From Synechococcus lacustris (GTDB lineage Bacteria > Cyanobacteriota > Cyanobacteriia > PCC-6307 > Cyanobiaceae): DNA of 64,000 bases. The notes under the pieces were generated by a model that saw only the letters and a list, made by a program, of their open reading frames with translations, did not search any database and was not told the DNA's origin. A program made the position numbers and the translations under genes. Shown here piece after piece: positions 16,327 through 24,229 of the stretch; the first letter of the stretch is position 1; each line of letters begins with the position of its first letter. The stretch spans positions 310,001-374,000 of the forward strand of contig CAJAQB010000019.1 of NCBI GenBank assembly GCA_903943975.1. Reading direction: 5' to 3'.

Positions 16327-19068
16327 ATGGGTCAGGGTGACAATCCAAGTGGCTGGTTGGATAACTGGGTTTCCCAGGGCCAGATCTTTGGCGGCTACGC
16401 CCAGGGTGCCGTGAACAGCATTCAGGACACCCTGAAGGGATTTGCTGGTGGAAAGTACTACGACACCAACGCCCAACTCCTGAATCCCTCCATCCATCCG
16501 GATAACGGGGTGGCACTGGATGCGCTCATGACCTATTTCGGCTCGGGCTTTTCGGCCGACAACCGCTCCAGGATCCTGGGCAGAAATGAGCTCACGGGTA
16601 GCAAAAGCCCCTGGCTGATCTCCGGGAATGTTGGCCTTGATTTCACCCCGGTCTATGTGCTCTACACCAACGATGCCTCCACTTCGGAATCGAGCTTCAA
16701 CCTGGCGATCGACATGGCCAGTGAGGGTGGCACCACCAATGGCCTCACGATTCCGGTCAACATTCTGATCAATGCGGCCCTGACTGCCGGCGCTTTCCTA
16801 GGCGCCCGCACCAAGGCGGCCATGGATGCACGGGGGCTTGTCAACGACATTGACCCGAGCAAGGGTGATCTTACGGACGCTCAGATTAAGCAGTTACGCG
16901 ATAATCGCTTCGGCAATTTTTTGAGCGGCGATCTACTATTGACCCCCGATGGGTTTGGCTCCTTCACCAAGAATTACACCCCATCTGTTCCTATCATCAA
17001 TTCAGGTGCCGATGTCACGGTCACCATGGGGTTGGGGGCCACCATGGCCAAAACCTCCGTTGGTTGGGAGCTTACCGACCCCATGGGTTCCAAGGTGATC
17101 TGGCCGACGAAGGTTCTTGGTTTCGACGTTTCCCCCAAGCAGACGGCTACAGCTACTGGGGTCAGCTTCACCAGTCAGGTGACCGATGCAACGGACCCGG
17201 CAACCTCCCTGCCCAACATCAGCACCAGCACCAAATTTGATTTCAAAGGTCAACTCACAAATGCCCTTACCTACCTCTCGAACAATCGGGCCAGCCTTGA
17301 AAAGCTGGGCGTTGTCTTTCCAGATAAATTTGACGCAGTTGTCGCCAATCCCGGTGCGACCTTCAGCCCCAAGCCTGGAGTTGATCTACCAGCCCTGAAC
17401 TTCAGCAACACCGTTGATGACTACCTGGCCGTTCAGGCCTATCTCACAAAGCTGTTTGCCGGCCCCCTGAATGTGGCCACCGTCGTGAATCCCTGGATGG
17501 CGGGAAACATTGACGCAGCTCCTTGGTATGTTACGTCCAGGTCTTTCCGGGATGACTCCAACCTGCTGGCCTCTGCCACATCGGCGGCTGATGTGCGCAG
17601 CAGAATCGATGTCGTCACCCAGCAGATCGCGAACAAGGCAAAAACTCTTGGCTGGTTCAAGGCCAGCCCCTACATGGACTATCTTGGCGTTGACAAATAT
17701 GAGCGGGATGAGCTGTCGGGCCAGGCGGCCGGTGCCCAGCTGGGCAACGTTTACAACCGCAATGGCTGGATCAATTACCTTTATTACACCCAGTCCCTGG
17801 CCAACCAGCTGACCACGGGGGGCGGCTCCATCTATGACAGCATCAACAAGAAGGGAGTCGGGAGCAATGAAACCCTTCTATTCCAGATTCCCACCGCTCC
17901 CCTTGCCCAGGCGGGCAGCGATGGCAATGCCGATGCCTCCTACTACGCCAAGGCCTATGGCACAGCAGCGGATCGCACAGACCCTAAAACAGGCAAATTA
18001 TCCACGATCCAGGATCTCGTCAACAATGTTGCGGGTCCTGCCCTCTCAGATCAGCCCCATCTGAGTTTTGCTTTTGATACGATTTTTGGCAACTCCAACC
18101 TGGTAAGCAAAGAGGATTTTGCCCGTAGATTTCCCGATCTGGCGACGTTAGCGATTCCAGGGAGTCCCTCTGGCCCGACCAATCTTGCAGACTATATTTT
18201 CTCAGAAAAGCCCAATGCGCTCGAGGCAAGCGGTCAAAAGGATCTCACCCAGAGCCTGCTGGTTGCCGCCAGTGGCAGCCAAAACCCCCAGTCCGCGAGT
18301 GTGCTGGATCACATTTTCTCCATCCTCTGGGGAGGCGGGAATACCTCAACTCCGATCAATTACAACCAGTACGAGTGGCGGGATGCGGGCAGCACTGACG
18401 CCAAGAATACCAGCACGCCCTACACACCGAACAAGTGGGGGACTTCCGTTCTGGGGAATGTGCTGGATAAGCTCTCAGACTGGGCAAAGTCCTCGGGACT
18501 TCTGGGGTCGAGCAGCAATTCAGGGGAGGTGATTCCCAAGACCGTGCAGCTCAATGCTGCTTACTTCAAAGCCACCGCGGACAGCGTGGCTCTCAGGATC
18601 ACGGACCAGGGGGAAGCTGATGTATCTGTAGGCCTCTTCAAGCTGGATGCCACTGCGGATCCGATCACGGGCCTCGTGAATGGCCGGCAACCTTCCGACA
18701 GCGATTATCTGGCGAATGTGGCCGCTGGCGTCAGTCAGTGGATTGACAATCCGGGCAAGTGGAATGCAAGCCTCCCAGGCTCCGGCGTCAAAGACCAAAG
18801 CCTCCCGGTTGAGATTGGTCAGTCCTACGGGATTGTGATCAGGAATGGCAGCCAGTTTCTCACCACATTTGCTGGCAGCAATCCCTCCGGAGCCAGTCAT
18901 GCTTCCCTTCTGCCCACCAGTGATTTGATGACCAGGATGAACCTGTCTGCACTGGCCGTAACGGGGACAGCCCAGACCATCGGCTTTGAAGATCTCTGCA
19001 CCAGCTCTGACTGGGACTACAACGACCTTGGCGTCACCTTCTTGAGTGGTGCCAATCTGGTCCTCTGA
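16327..19068 (+). CDS. 913-residue protein of unknown function with a C-terminal DUF4114-like domain
   Basis: I do not recognise residues 1 to about 740. They are Ser/Thr/Asn/Asp-rich, with no signal peptide, no membrane segment and no clear repeats, and contain many aromatic residues in extended stretches, as in secreted proteins. The last ~170 residues end in IGFEDLCTSSDWDYNDLGV, which fits DUF4114 (FEDL..G.D.DYNDL), a putative calcium-binding domain found at the end of secreted and surface proteins in cyanobacteria and proteobacteria. ATG 16327 has a GGAAGG-type ribosome site about 12 bases upstream. A G+C hairpin follows the stop. It stands alone between repeat copy B and a transposase scrap. 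A leaderless DUF4114 protein suggests type I secretion, but no exporter is nearby. Confidence 0.7.
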   Translation: MGQGDNPSGWLDNWVSQGQIFGGYAQGAVNSIQDTLKGFAGGKYYDTNAQLLNPSIHPDNGVALDALMTYFGSGFSADNRSRILGRNELTGSKSPWLISGNVGLDFTPVYVLYTNDASTSESSFNLAIDMASEGGTTNGLTIPVNILINAALTAGAFLGARTKAAMDARGLVNDIDPSKGDLTDAQIKQLRDNRFGNFLSGDLLLTPDGFGSFTKNYTPSVPIINSGADVTVTMGLGATMAKTSVGWELTDPMGSKVIWPTKVLGFDVSPKQTATATGVSFTSQVTDATDPATSLPNISTSTKFDFKGQLTNALTYLSNNRASLEKLGVVFPDKFDAVVANPGATFSPKPGVDLPALNFSNTVDDYLAVQAYLTKLFAGPLNVATVVNPWMAGNIDAAPWYVTSRSFRDDSNLLASATSAADVRSRIDVVTQQIANKAKTLGWFKASPYMDYLGVDKYERDELSGQAAGAQLGNVYNRNGWINYLYYTQSLANQLTTGGGSIYDSINKKGVGSNETLLFQIPTAPLAQAGSDGNADASYYAKAYGTAADRTDPKTGKLSTIQDLVNNVAGPALSDQPHLSFAFDTIFGNSNLVSKEDFARRFPDLATLAIPGSPSGPTNLADYIFSEKPNALEASGQKDLTQSLLVAASGSQNPQSASVLDHIFSILWGGGNTSTPINYNQYEWRDAGSTDAKNTSTPYTPNKWGTSVLGNVLDKLSDWAKSSGLLGSSSNSGEVIPKTVQLNAAYFKATADSVALRITDQGEADVSVGLFKLDATADPITGLVNGRQPSDSDYLANVAAGVSQWIDNPGKWNASLPGSGVKDQSLPVEIGQSYGIVIRNGSQFLTTFAGSNPSGASHASLLPTSDLMTRMNLSALAVTGTAQTIGFEDLCTSSDWDYNDLGVTFLSGANLVL

Positions 19069-19090
19069 ATCTCACCCTCCTGCGGAGGCT

Positions 19091-19109
19091 GGGGGCCCCG
19101 CCGGCCCCC
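19091..19109 (+). terminator. G+C hairpin after the 913-residue gene
   Basis: Stem GGGGGCC/GGCCCCC with a 5-base loop begins 22 bases after the stop codon. No long T run follows, so efficient intrinsic termination is uncertain. Confidence 0.5.
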
Positions 19110-19229
19110 CCTTGGGGACTGCTGAAAAAGGCAAATCCACTGCAGCGCAACTGGTCTCAGTGATCAAGACCCGTTAAACTGGCCACGAACAAGGCAATCG
19201 ACGATTGCTACAATTGCCAAACGCTGCAG

Positions 19230-19352
19230 ATGTACCGAAAACACCATAACGGTCAGATCTCAATCGAGGAGTTCCATGTGCCTTTTGGCGGCACGTTGGA
19301 CCCAGAAAACCGCTGGGTGCTCTTCTCCTCTCTACAATTTATCGAAGGGTAG
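19230..19352 (+). pseudogene. N-terminal remnant of an insertion-sequence transposase
   Basis: A 40-residue frame starts MYRKHHNGQISIEEFHV and continues PFGGTLDPENRWV, the characteristic opening of a transposase group related to IS5/IS1182 in which MYR...Q.S.E.F..PFGG.L...NRWV is followed by the catalytic domain. The frame then stops. No DDE domain and no clear terminal inverted repeats are present. Confidence 0.7.
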
Positions 19353-19556
19353 GCTTGAGAACATGGCATCTCTAGCTGACTTTCATAAGAGTTTGCATGA
19401 TGAGTTAACAGTGGATCCAATCCCTCAACTTATGTAGCCAAGCAGCACACCCTCAGCCACATGGGGGCTTAATGGAGCAGATCAATGCGTCGATACATTG
19501 CAGCAGTTCAGGCTGATGTGAGGAGGCTGATGAGCCCGCCGCACAGGCAACATGGC

Positions 19557-19802
19557 TCAGATTTCCCAGTAACTCCTGCACCTGCCCTTCACCTCAACCC
19601 CTCGCAAGCCACCCCATCGCCGTTGCCATCGAGATAGCTGTCGGCGGTGCTGCCGAACGCCATAGCGATGGCGGGAGGCGCGGTACTCAGCATCTAGATA
19701 CTCCCTGGCGTTGCATTGGCCTAGGTATTTGCGATAGGCAAAAGCCAGACCGTCCTCCACCATTGCCAGGTTGATGTTGATGTCACTGATCACCTCAGCC
19801 AC
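19557..19802 (-). pseudogene. thermonuclease (SNase-like) C-terminal remnant with an excalibur-type end
   Basis: The frame reads INLAMVEDGLAFAYRKYL then REYLDAEYRASRHRYGV, matching the C-terminal third of staphylococcal-nuclease-like proteins (N..MV..G.A..YR.Y.....Y...E..AR....G). A different frame of the same strand reads YLDGNGDGVACEGL, an excalibur-like calcium-binding motif. So a nuclease-excalibur protein has lost its N-terminal two thirds and acquired a frameshift between domains. Confidence 0.6.
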
Positions 19803-19861
19803 GCTGCCAGACGCCTAGCCATTTGTTTTGAGTTAGGCATCTGTTATTAGAATGACGTGCT

Positions 19862-19947
19862 TGCCCGGTGTCAACTACGTAGGCGGGCACCCACCTACTG
19901 GTATCGGCGATGGGATCACCCGAGCGCCTACCTAATCGTCGCCGAAC
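19862..19947 (-). repeat. palindromic repeat R3, long-centre copy
   Basis: Same ends as R1 and R2 in reverse orientation (CCGGTGTCAACTACGTAGGC and GCGCCTACCTAATCGTCG), but the centre is longer by about 35 bases and itself contains imperfect hairpins. R1 and R2 could be internal-deletion derivatives. The remaining 19803-20207 shows no gene. Confidence 0.8.
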
Positions 19948-20207
19948 ACTTTGGAATCCTCTGTTCCTGTAACGACTTCCAATACACGACCATCTACAGT
20001 ATTGCCATAGTTCAACCAGTGATTCTGACCCCAGATTGCTTCAGCAGTATCTACAATTAATTCGTGTCAGCACCCGGGACAAGTATTTGTAGAATTACCC
20101 ATAAATCTAAGGTCGAATGTGAAAGCAGGGGATCCACCCCCCATTAACAAATGGCTTTTCTCAGTAGAAGAATTAGCCAAGCAAAGCCGATATAGCGCCC
20201 CTGTTGC

Positions 20208-21713
20208 TCAGCCGTCGCCCTGGAGCCGATCCAGCTTGCCCTTAAGGTAATTAAGAAACGGCTCAGCGCTGAGCGCTTTACCGCACACCTGCTGCACCAA
20301 TTCTTCACCATTAACAGAGCGGCCGAGGGGCCAAACATGCTCAGCAAACCAAGCCCGCAGGGCCTGCTCCTCTCCAGCTGCCACTAAATTTTCAATCGGG
20401 CCCAATTGCAATTCCAGCGTCTCCGCTAACTGGGCACTGATTAAATGGCCAAGGGCATAGGAGGGGAAGTAGCCGAATAATCCCTCCGCCCAATGTATAT
20501 CTTGGAGGCAACCTTCCGCATCTGTAGCCGGCCTAATACCCAGCAGTTCCTGCATACGACGGTTCCATTCCTCAGGGAGATCTGCCACCGCCAAACCCCC
20601 TTCAATCAGGGCCAGTTCCAGTTCAAAACGCAACACAATGTGCAGGCAATAGCTGAGTTCATCGGCCTCCACTCGGATCAGACCCCGTTGCATTGGGTTT
20701 AGGGCCCGCCAGAAGGCATGGGAATTTCCCCAGGGATCCTCTGGCAATTGACTGCGGAAACGCGGATACCAACGGGCCGCAAAGGCTTCACTGCGCCCCA
20801 GCCGACATTCCCAGAAAAGCGACTGGCTTTCATGCACCCCCATGGAGGTGGCTTCCCCCAGGGGCCAGGGAAAGTAATGATCCCCCGTGCGGGGCAACCC
20901 CTGTTCGTAGAGGGAATGGCCCCATTCATGGGCGGTGGCCAGGAAGGAGGAAAAGGGTTGACCCGGCACCACCCGGCTGGTGATCCGGAAATCGTTTGGA
21001 CCGAGAGTGCAGGAAAAGGGATGGGCTGAGCGGGAGCGTTGGCAACGGGCCGGGTCATAGCCCCAGCCATCAAGCAACTCTCTGCCCAGGGCCTCCTGCT
21101 GCTGCTCCGCCAGCTCGAATGCCATGGGCTTGGCCGAATGCCTTTGTTGGTCGAGCAATTGGGGCAGCTGCTGTTTCAGTGGGCTGAAAAGTTGTTCAAG
21201 GCGGGCCTTGCTCACCTCTGGTTCAAAGGGCTGGGCAAGGCATTCCCAAGGGCTGCGGGGCTCCGCCAGCTGGGCCGCCTGGGTTTGGCGCAGGCCAATC
21301 AGTTCCTGTAAAGCAGGGGCAAACAAACCAAAGTCGTTGGTTTTTCTGGCTTGCTGCCAAAGGGCATTGCCCCGGGATTGGGCCTTGGCCAGCTGGCTCA
21401 CCAACTGCGGATCAAGGGCCTGCTGGCGCTGCAATTCCCGGCGCAATAAAAACAAATTGCGGCGGGCAGCTGCAGGCGACTCCTCCGTGAGCTCCGCCTC
21501 CGCCGAGGCCAGCAGTTCGCCATAAACGGGGTCGATCTGGCGCCCATGCAATTGGCTGGCCAGCAGGGCTAGCTGCTCGCCACGCCATTCAGCCCCTGCC
21601 GCGGGCATCACCGTGTTTTGGTCGTAATAAAGGGCGCTGTTGATCGAGCCGATCAACCGGGTCTGATGCAGATAGTCGTGCAGTTGCTGCTGGGTACTGC
21701 CGGGATTAGCCAT
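20208..21713 (-). CDS. M32 family zinc carboxypeptidase
   Basis: A 501-residue cytosolic metallocarboxypeptidase (Taq/Pfu carboxypeptidase family). The zinc motif HEWGH (family HExxH) is in ATAHEWGHSLYEQG, and the second conserved block GVHESQSLFWE supplies the third ligand Glu. Length and helix-rich composition fit the family. ATG 21713 was chosen over a TTG at 21716. It trims C-terminal residues from peptides, probably in peptide turnover. It marks the return to core genome on the right of the accessory island. Confidence 0.92.
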   Translation of the reverse strand: MANPGSTQQQLHDYLHQTRLIGSINSALYYDQNTVMPAAGAEWRGEQLALLASQLHGRQIDPVYGELLASAEAELTEESPAAARRNLFLLRRELQRQQALDPQLVSQLAKAQSRGNALWQQARKTNDFGLFAPALQELIGLRQTQAAQLAEPRSPWECLAQPFEPEVSKARLEQLFSPLKQQLPQLLDQQRHSAKPMAFELAEQQQEALGRELLDGWGYDPARCQRSRSAHPFSCTLGPNDFRITSRVVPGQPFSSFLATAHEWGHSLYEQGLPRTGDHYFPWPLGEATSMGVHESQSLFWECRLGRSEAFAARWYPRFRSQLPEDPWGNSHAFWRALNPMQRGLIRVEADELSYCLHIVLRFELELALIEGGLAVADLPEEWNRRMQELLGIRPATDAEGCLQDIHWAEGLFGYFPSYALGHLISAQLAETLELQLGPIENLVAAGEEQALRAWFAEHVWPLGRSVNGEELVQQVCGKALSAEPFLNYLKGKLDRLQGDG

Positions 21714-21743
21714 CAATATTTGCCGCTGGCATCAATAATTCAT

Positions 21744-22091
21744 CTACCAAAACACAGCGATGGCTGTATTTGCAATCGATAGCACTCCAACGCGTAACCA
21801 GCCGGCCTTCCATTCAGGGCGATGGCGACCCTGATGGGCCAGCACCGCAATGGCAAGGGAAATCAGCAGCTTCACAGCAATCTTGCCGTGGTCCAGATGC
21901 TCGTCGAGGCTGGGAACCAGCGAATACAAAAGCACCAGCAGCACGCCAGTTACGAGGGCCAACAGGGCCCCATGCCATTGCCCGGGGGTAACCCGCTTAG
22001 TGGGGGCCGACAACTGGGTGGTGAAGGAACCCACCAGCACTGCCATGGCCAGCAAATGCAGAAATACCAACAGGTGGGCGAGCAGTTCCAT
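21744..22091 (-). CDS. conserved four-helix membrane protein, function unknown
   Basis: 115 residues from ATG 22091 with four hydrophobic segments and short loops. The first helix contains LLAHLLVFLHLLAMAVLVGSF, shown only in part. No catalytic motif. It lies upstream of the M32 peptidase on the same strand, 30 bases apart. Confidence 0.6.
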   Translation of the reverse strand: MELLAHLLVFLHLLAMAVLVGSFTTQLSAPTKRVTPGQWHGALLALVTGVLLVLLYSLVPSLDEHLDHGKIAVKLLISLAIAVLAHQGRHRPEWKAGWLRVGVLSIANTAIAVFW

Positions 22092-22249
22092 GGCTGATGC
22101 GTCTAGGTTGGTACGTCTGGGCCTGCACAGGAGTGCAAAGCCCAAAAACGACCCTAAGCCGCAGGGACCCCAGCGGCTACAGCCACCAACAAAGCTTCAA
22201 GTAAAAGTTATAGAAAGCAGCTGGACTGGTGCTTAATTACGATTAAAAC

Positions 22250-22498
22250 TCATTCGTCAGACTTAATGGCCCGCTCAGCCTGCATACTTAGCAGCCAAGC
22301 AACAGTCATACAAGCTGCCGCAATCCATTCCTGCCGCAACAACTCAACCAGGGCCGCAGAACTGGCCGTTATCCGCAGCAATCGCAGGCCAAAGCGGCCC
22401 ACCTGGGGTCCGTTCAACACAGGTAACTGGCCAGGGCATTTCCAGCCTATGACCAAAGTCAACCCGGAACCAAGCTCAGCCCTAGGGCCAGGACTCAA
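22250..22498 (-). CDS. small hypothetical membrane protein, uncertain
   Basis: Only TTG/GTG starts are available. A GTG at 22420 gives a 56-residue protein with one hydrophobic helix (ACMTVAWLLSMQAE) and an acidic-basic tail. It follows two coupled small genes on the same strand. Composition is plausible but there is no family match by eye. Confidence 0.35.
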   Translation of the reverse strand: MSPGPRAELGSGLTLVIGWKCPGQLPVLNGPQVGRFGLRLLRITASSAALVELLRQEWIAAACMTVAWLLSMQAERAIKSDE

Positions 22499-22507
22499 GA
22501 CCAGGGA

Positions 22508-22624
22508 TCAAGACCAGGAGTGACTCACCACTTCCACCAGCAGGGCCGTGGAGCTACTAAGCAAAGCGATTGCCGCCAGCCGCTGCCAGAGGTTGATTCT
22601 GATAATTAGCGCCATCGGAATCAT
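22508..22624 (-). CDS. 38-residue single-helix protein coupled to the upstream gene
   Basis: ATG at 22624 overlaps the stop of the upstream 64-residue gene as ATGA. The product has a basic start (IRINLWQRL) and one hydrophobic helix (AAIALLSSSTALLVEVV). Such small membrane proteins are common among photosystem and cytochrome subunits of cyanobacteria, but no family is recognised. The overlap is the main support. Confidence 0.45.
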   Translation of the reverse strand: MIPMALIIRINLWQRLAAIALLSSSTALLVEVVSHSWS

Positions 22625-22815
22625 AGCCTTAGCCCCGGATTGATTTCAGCCTCTTTAAGCTGCTGCAGTGACACAGAAAACGCAGGTGAGCCCTTGCGGG
22701 AAAGGGGCCAGCGACGCACCCAGCAAAGGTCGGCAGTATCATCAACGCTCAGCACCTGATAGGTGCTGTCTTGGTTGCTGGCCACCTGAACCAATTGACC
22801 CTGTTGGAAGTTCAT
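22621..22815 (-). CDS. small conserved-type cyanobacterial protein, function unknown
   Basis: 64 residues from ATG 22815. It reads as a compact beta fold: GQLVQVASNQDSTYQVLS, then DLCWVRRWPLSRKGSPAF. An SH3-like or KOW-like barrel is possible; that is inference. It ends in the ATGA overlap with the 38-residue gene. Confidence 0.5.
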   Translation of the reverse strand: MNFQQGQLVQVASNQDSTYQVLSVDDTADLCWVRRWPLSRKGSPAFSVSLQQLKEAEINPGLRL

Positions 22816-22842
22816 TTTAATAAGCAAACATGGTGGGTTAAA

Positions 22843-23049
22843 TCATCCCTGGGAAAGCAGGGTGCCAAGGCCGATCTGATGCAGGATGCCTTGGCCAGTG
22901 AGCGCTTCCGTGAGAACGCCGATCACGAAGCCGAGCATGGCGGCGCGACCATTGAAAAGTTCGGCCCGCTGGAGCTGTTCGCCATGGATTTGGCTGGCGG
23001 CAGTGGCCTGGAACCACTGGCTATCGGCCTGGAGACTGGAGCTGGTCAT
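22843..23049 (-). CDS. high-light-inducible protein (one-helix Chl a/b-binding type)
   Basis: A 68-residue protein carrying the Hli/CAB motif AELFNGRAAMLGFVIG (ExxNGRxAMxGF) in its single membrane helix, followed by LTEALTGQGILHQIGLG. Hli proteins bind chlorophyll and carotenoid, protect photosystem II assembly intermediates and dissipate energy under stress. The N-terminal ~28 residues are stromal/cytosolic. It sits alone. Its upstream region contains TTGTCA followed by weak -10-like sequence, which is not convincing enough to list. Confidence 0.93.
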   Translation of the reverse strand: MTSSSLQADSQWFQATAASQIHGEQLQRAELFNGRAAMLGFVIGVLTEALTGQGILHQIGLGTLLSQG

Positions 23050-23182
23050 CGGGAGAGGGGCTGAACTGCACCTAGCGTAACGGATTGTGTAGGCAGGTTG
23101 ACAACCGGTGATGATTTACCCACAAGCCAGCAGGACGTATCGGCCGCTACGTCCAAAGACCCAGCAGGCCTCAGGGCAGAAC

Positions 23183-23776
23183 TCAATGCAGCACAGGGAA
23201 GCAGCCCTTCAGTCCGCTAACCAGCATCTGCACGGCGATGGCACTCAGCAGCAGGCCCATCAAGCGGCTGATCACCTTCTCCTGCAGTTCACCCAAGGCC
23301 CGCCGCAGGGGCATCGAAACCAATAGCACCAGATAGATCCCCAGCGCCAGCAAGCCGATTACAGCACTCAAAGCCAGGCGCCCCAGCCATTGCTCAGGGG
23401 CCTCAGCCACCACCAGCGAGATCGCCCCGGGGCCCGCCAGCAACGGCAGGCCAATCGGCACCACCCCCAGGCTGTCCCAGCCAGTTTCCCCATCGGCGCT
23501 GCTCACCTCAAGGCCCTCAATCAACCGCAGCCCAATCGGCAGCAGGATCAGCCCACCGGCAATGCGGAAGGAATCAAGGGTGATGGCAAACAAATCCAGC
23601 AGCGCCTGCCCCCACCAACAGGCGGCCCAGAGGGTGAACAGGAAGGTGAGCACCGCCATTCGGCTGATCTGGCGGATCCTGCTGGGGTCGCCGCCGCCAG
23701 CCTTGGCAACCACCGGCAACACCCCGATCGGTGAGCTAATCGCGAGCAAACCAACGGCGGTGTTGATCAGGGCCAC
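23183..23776 (-). CDS. MarC/UPF0056 family membrane protein
   Basis: 197 residues with six predicted helices. The first contains SSPIGVLPV, matching the NPIG..P segment of MarC proteins, and the fourth-fifth region contains PLLAGPGAISLV, the family's second hallmark. MarC proteins have no established substrate; the old link to multiple antibiotic resistance is not supported. It starts with GTG at 23776. Divergent from the small lipoprotein gene. Confidence 0.85.
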   Translation of the reverse strand: MALINTAVGLLAISSPIGVLPVVAKAGGGDPSRIRQISRMAVLTFLFTLWAACWWGQALLDLFAITLDSFRIAGGLILLPIGLRLIEGLEVSSADGETGWDSLGVVPIGLPLLAGPGAISLVVAEAPEQWLGRLALSAVIGLLALGIYLVLLVSMPLRRALGELQEKVISRLMGLLLSAIAVQMLVSGLKGCFPVLH

Positions 23777-23814
23777 GGCAGCAAGGGTTTGAACAGGCCT
23801 GTACCGTATGACCA

Positions 23815-24078
23815 GTGCAAAATCACCAGTGCAAACCCTTGGGGAAATTCCAGTTAATTCCGCTGGTGTTGATGCTCCTACTGCAGGGTTGCTTGAGCCC
23901 TAGTCAGCGGGGGGCCAGTGAAACCGGGCGGGAGCAATGTGCGGAGCTGGCAAACACAGGCTACCAAGATATAAAAGCGATGCAGGATCTACTGAAGTCC
24001 CATGGGAAAATAGCCACTGGCACTGCCAAGCAGCTACGCCATAGCAGCGAAGCTTTGTGTGTGAGTATTGCCCAGTAA
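23815..24078 (+). CDS. small predicted lipoprotein, function unknown
   Basis: 87 residues from GTG 23815. A hydrophobic segment LIPLVLMLLLQGC gives a lipobox ending at Cys 26; the mature part is ~60 residues, polar, with two further Cys that might form a disulfide. No family recognised. The 24079-24229 gap is A+T-rich and holds the start region of the next gene. Confidence 0.5.
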   Translation: MQNHQCKPLGKFQLIPLVLMLLLQGCLSPSQRGASETGREQCAELANTGYQDIKAMQDLLKSHGKIATGTAKQLRHSSEALCVSIAQ

Positions 24079-24229
24079 TGGCAAACATCTAGCACAGCAG
24101 AAAAGCCAGAATGGCAGAAATGCATATAGCATATACTCAAAAGCTTAGCTGTGTCAGCCAAAGTTCTGACCACCAACAAACCAGGCTGATACGCGACAAG
24201 TTAGAATAAATACATATTAAGCTGAATCA

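Noticed and set aside
11021-19947. Interpretation of R1-R3 as integron attC sites
   Set aside because: The arms do not show the RYYYAAC/GTTRRRY core sites, and no integrase gene is visible.
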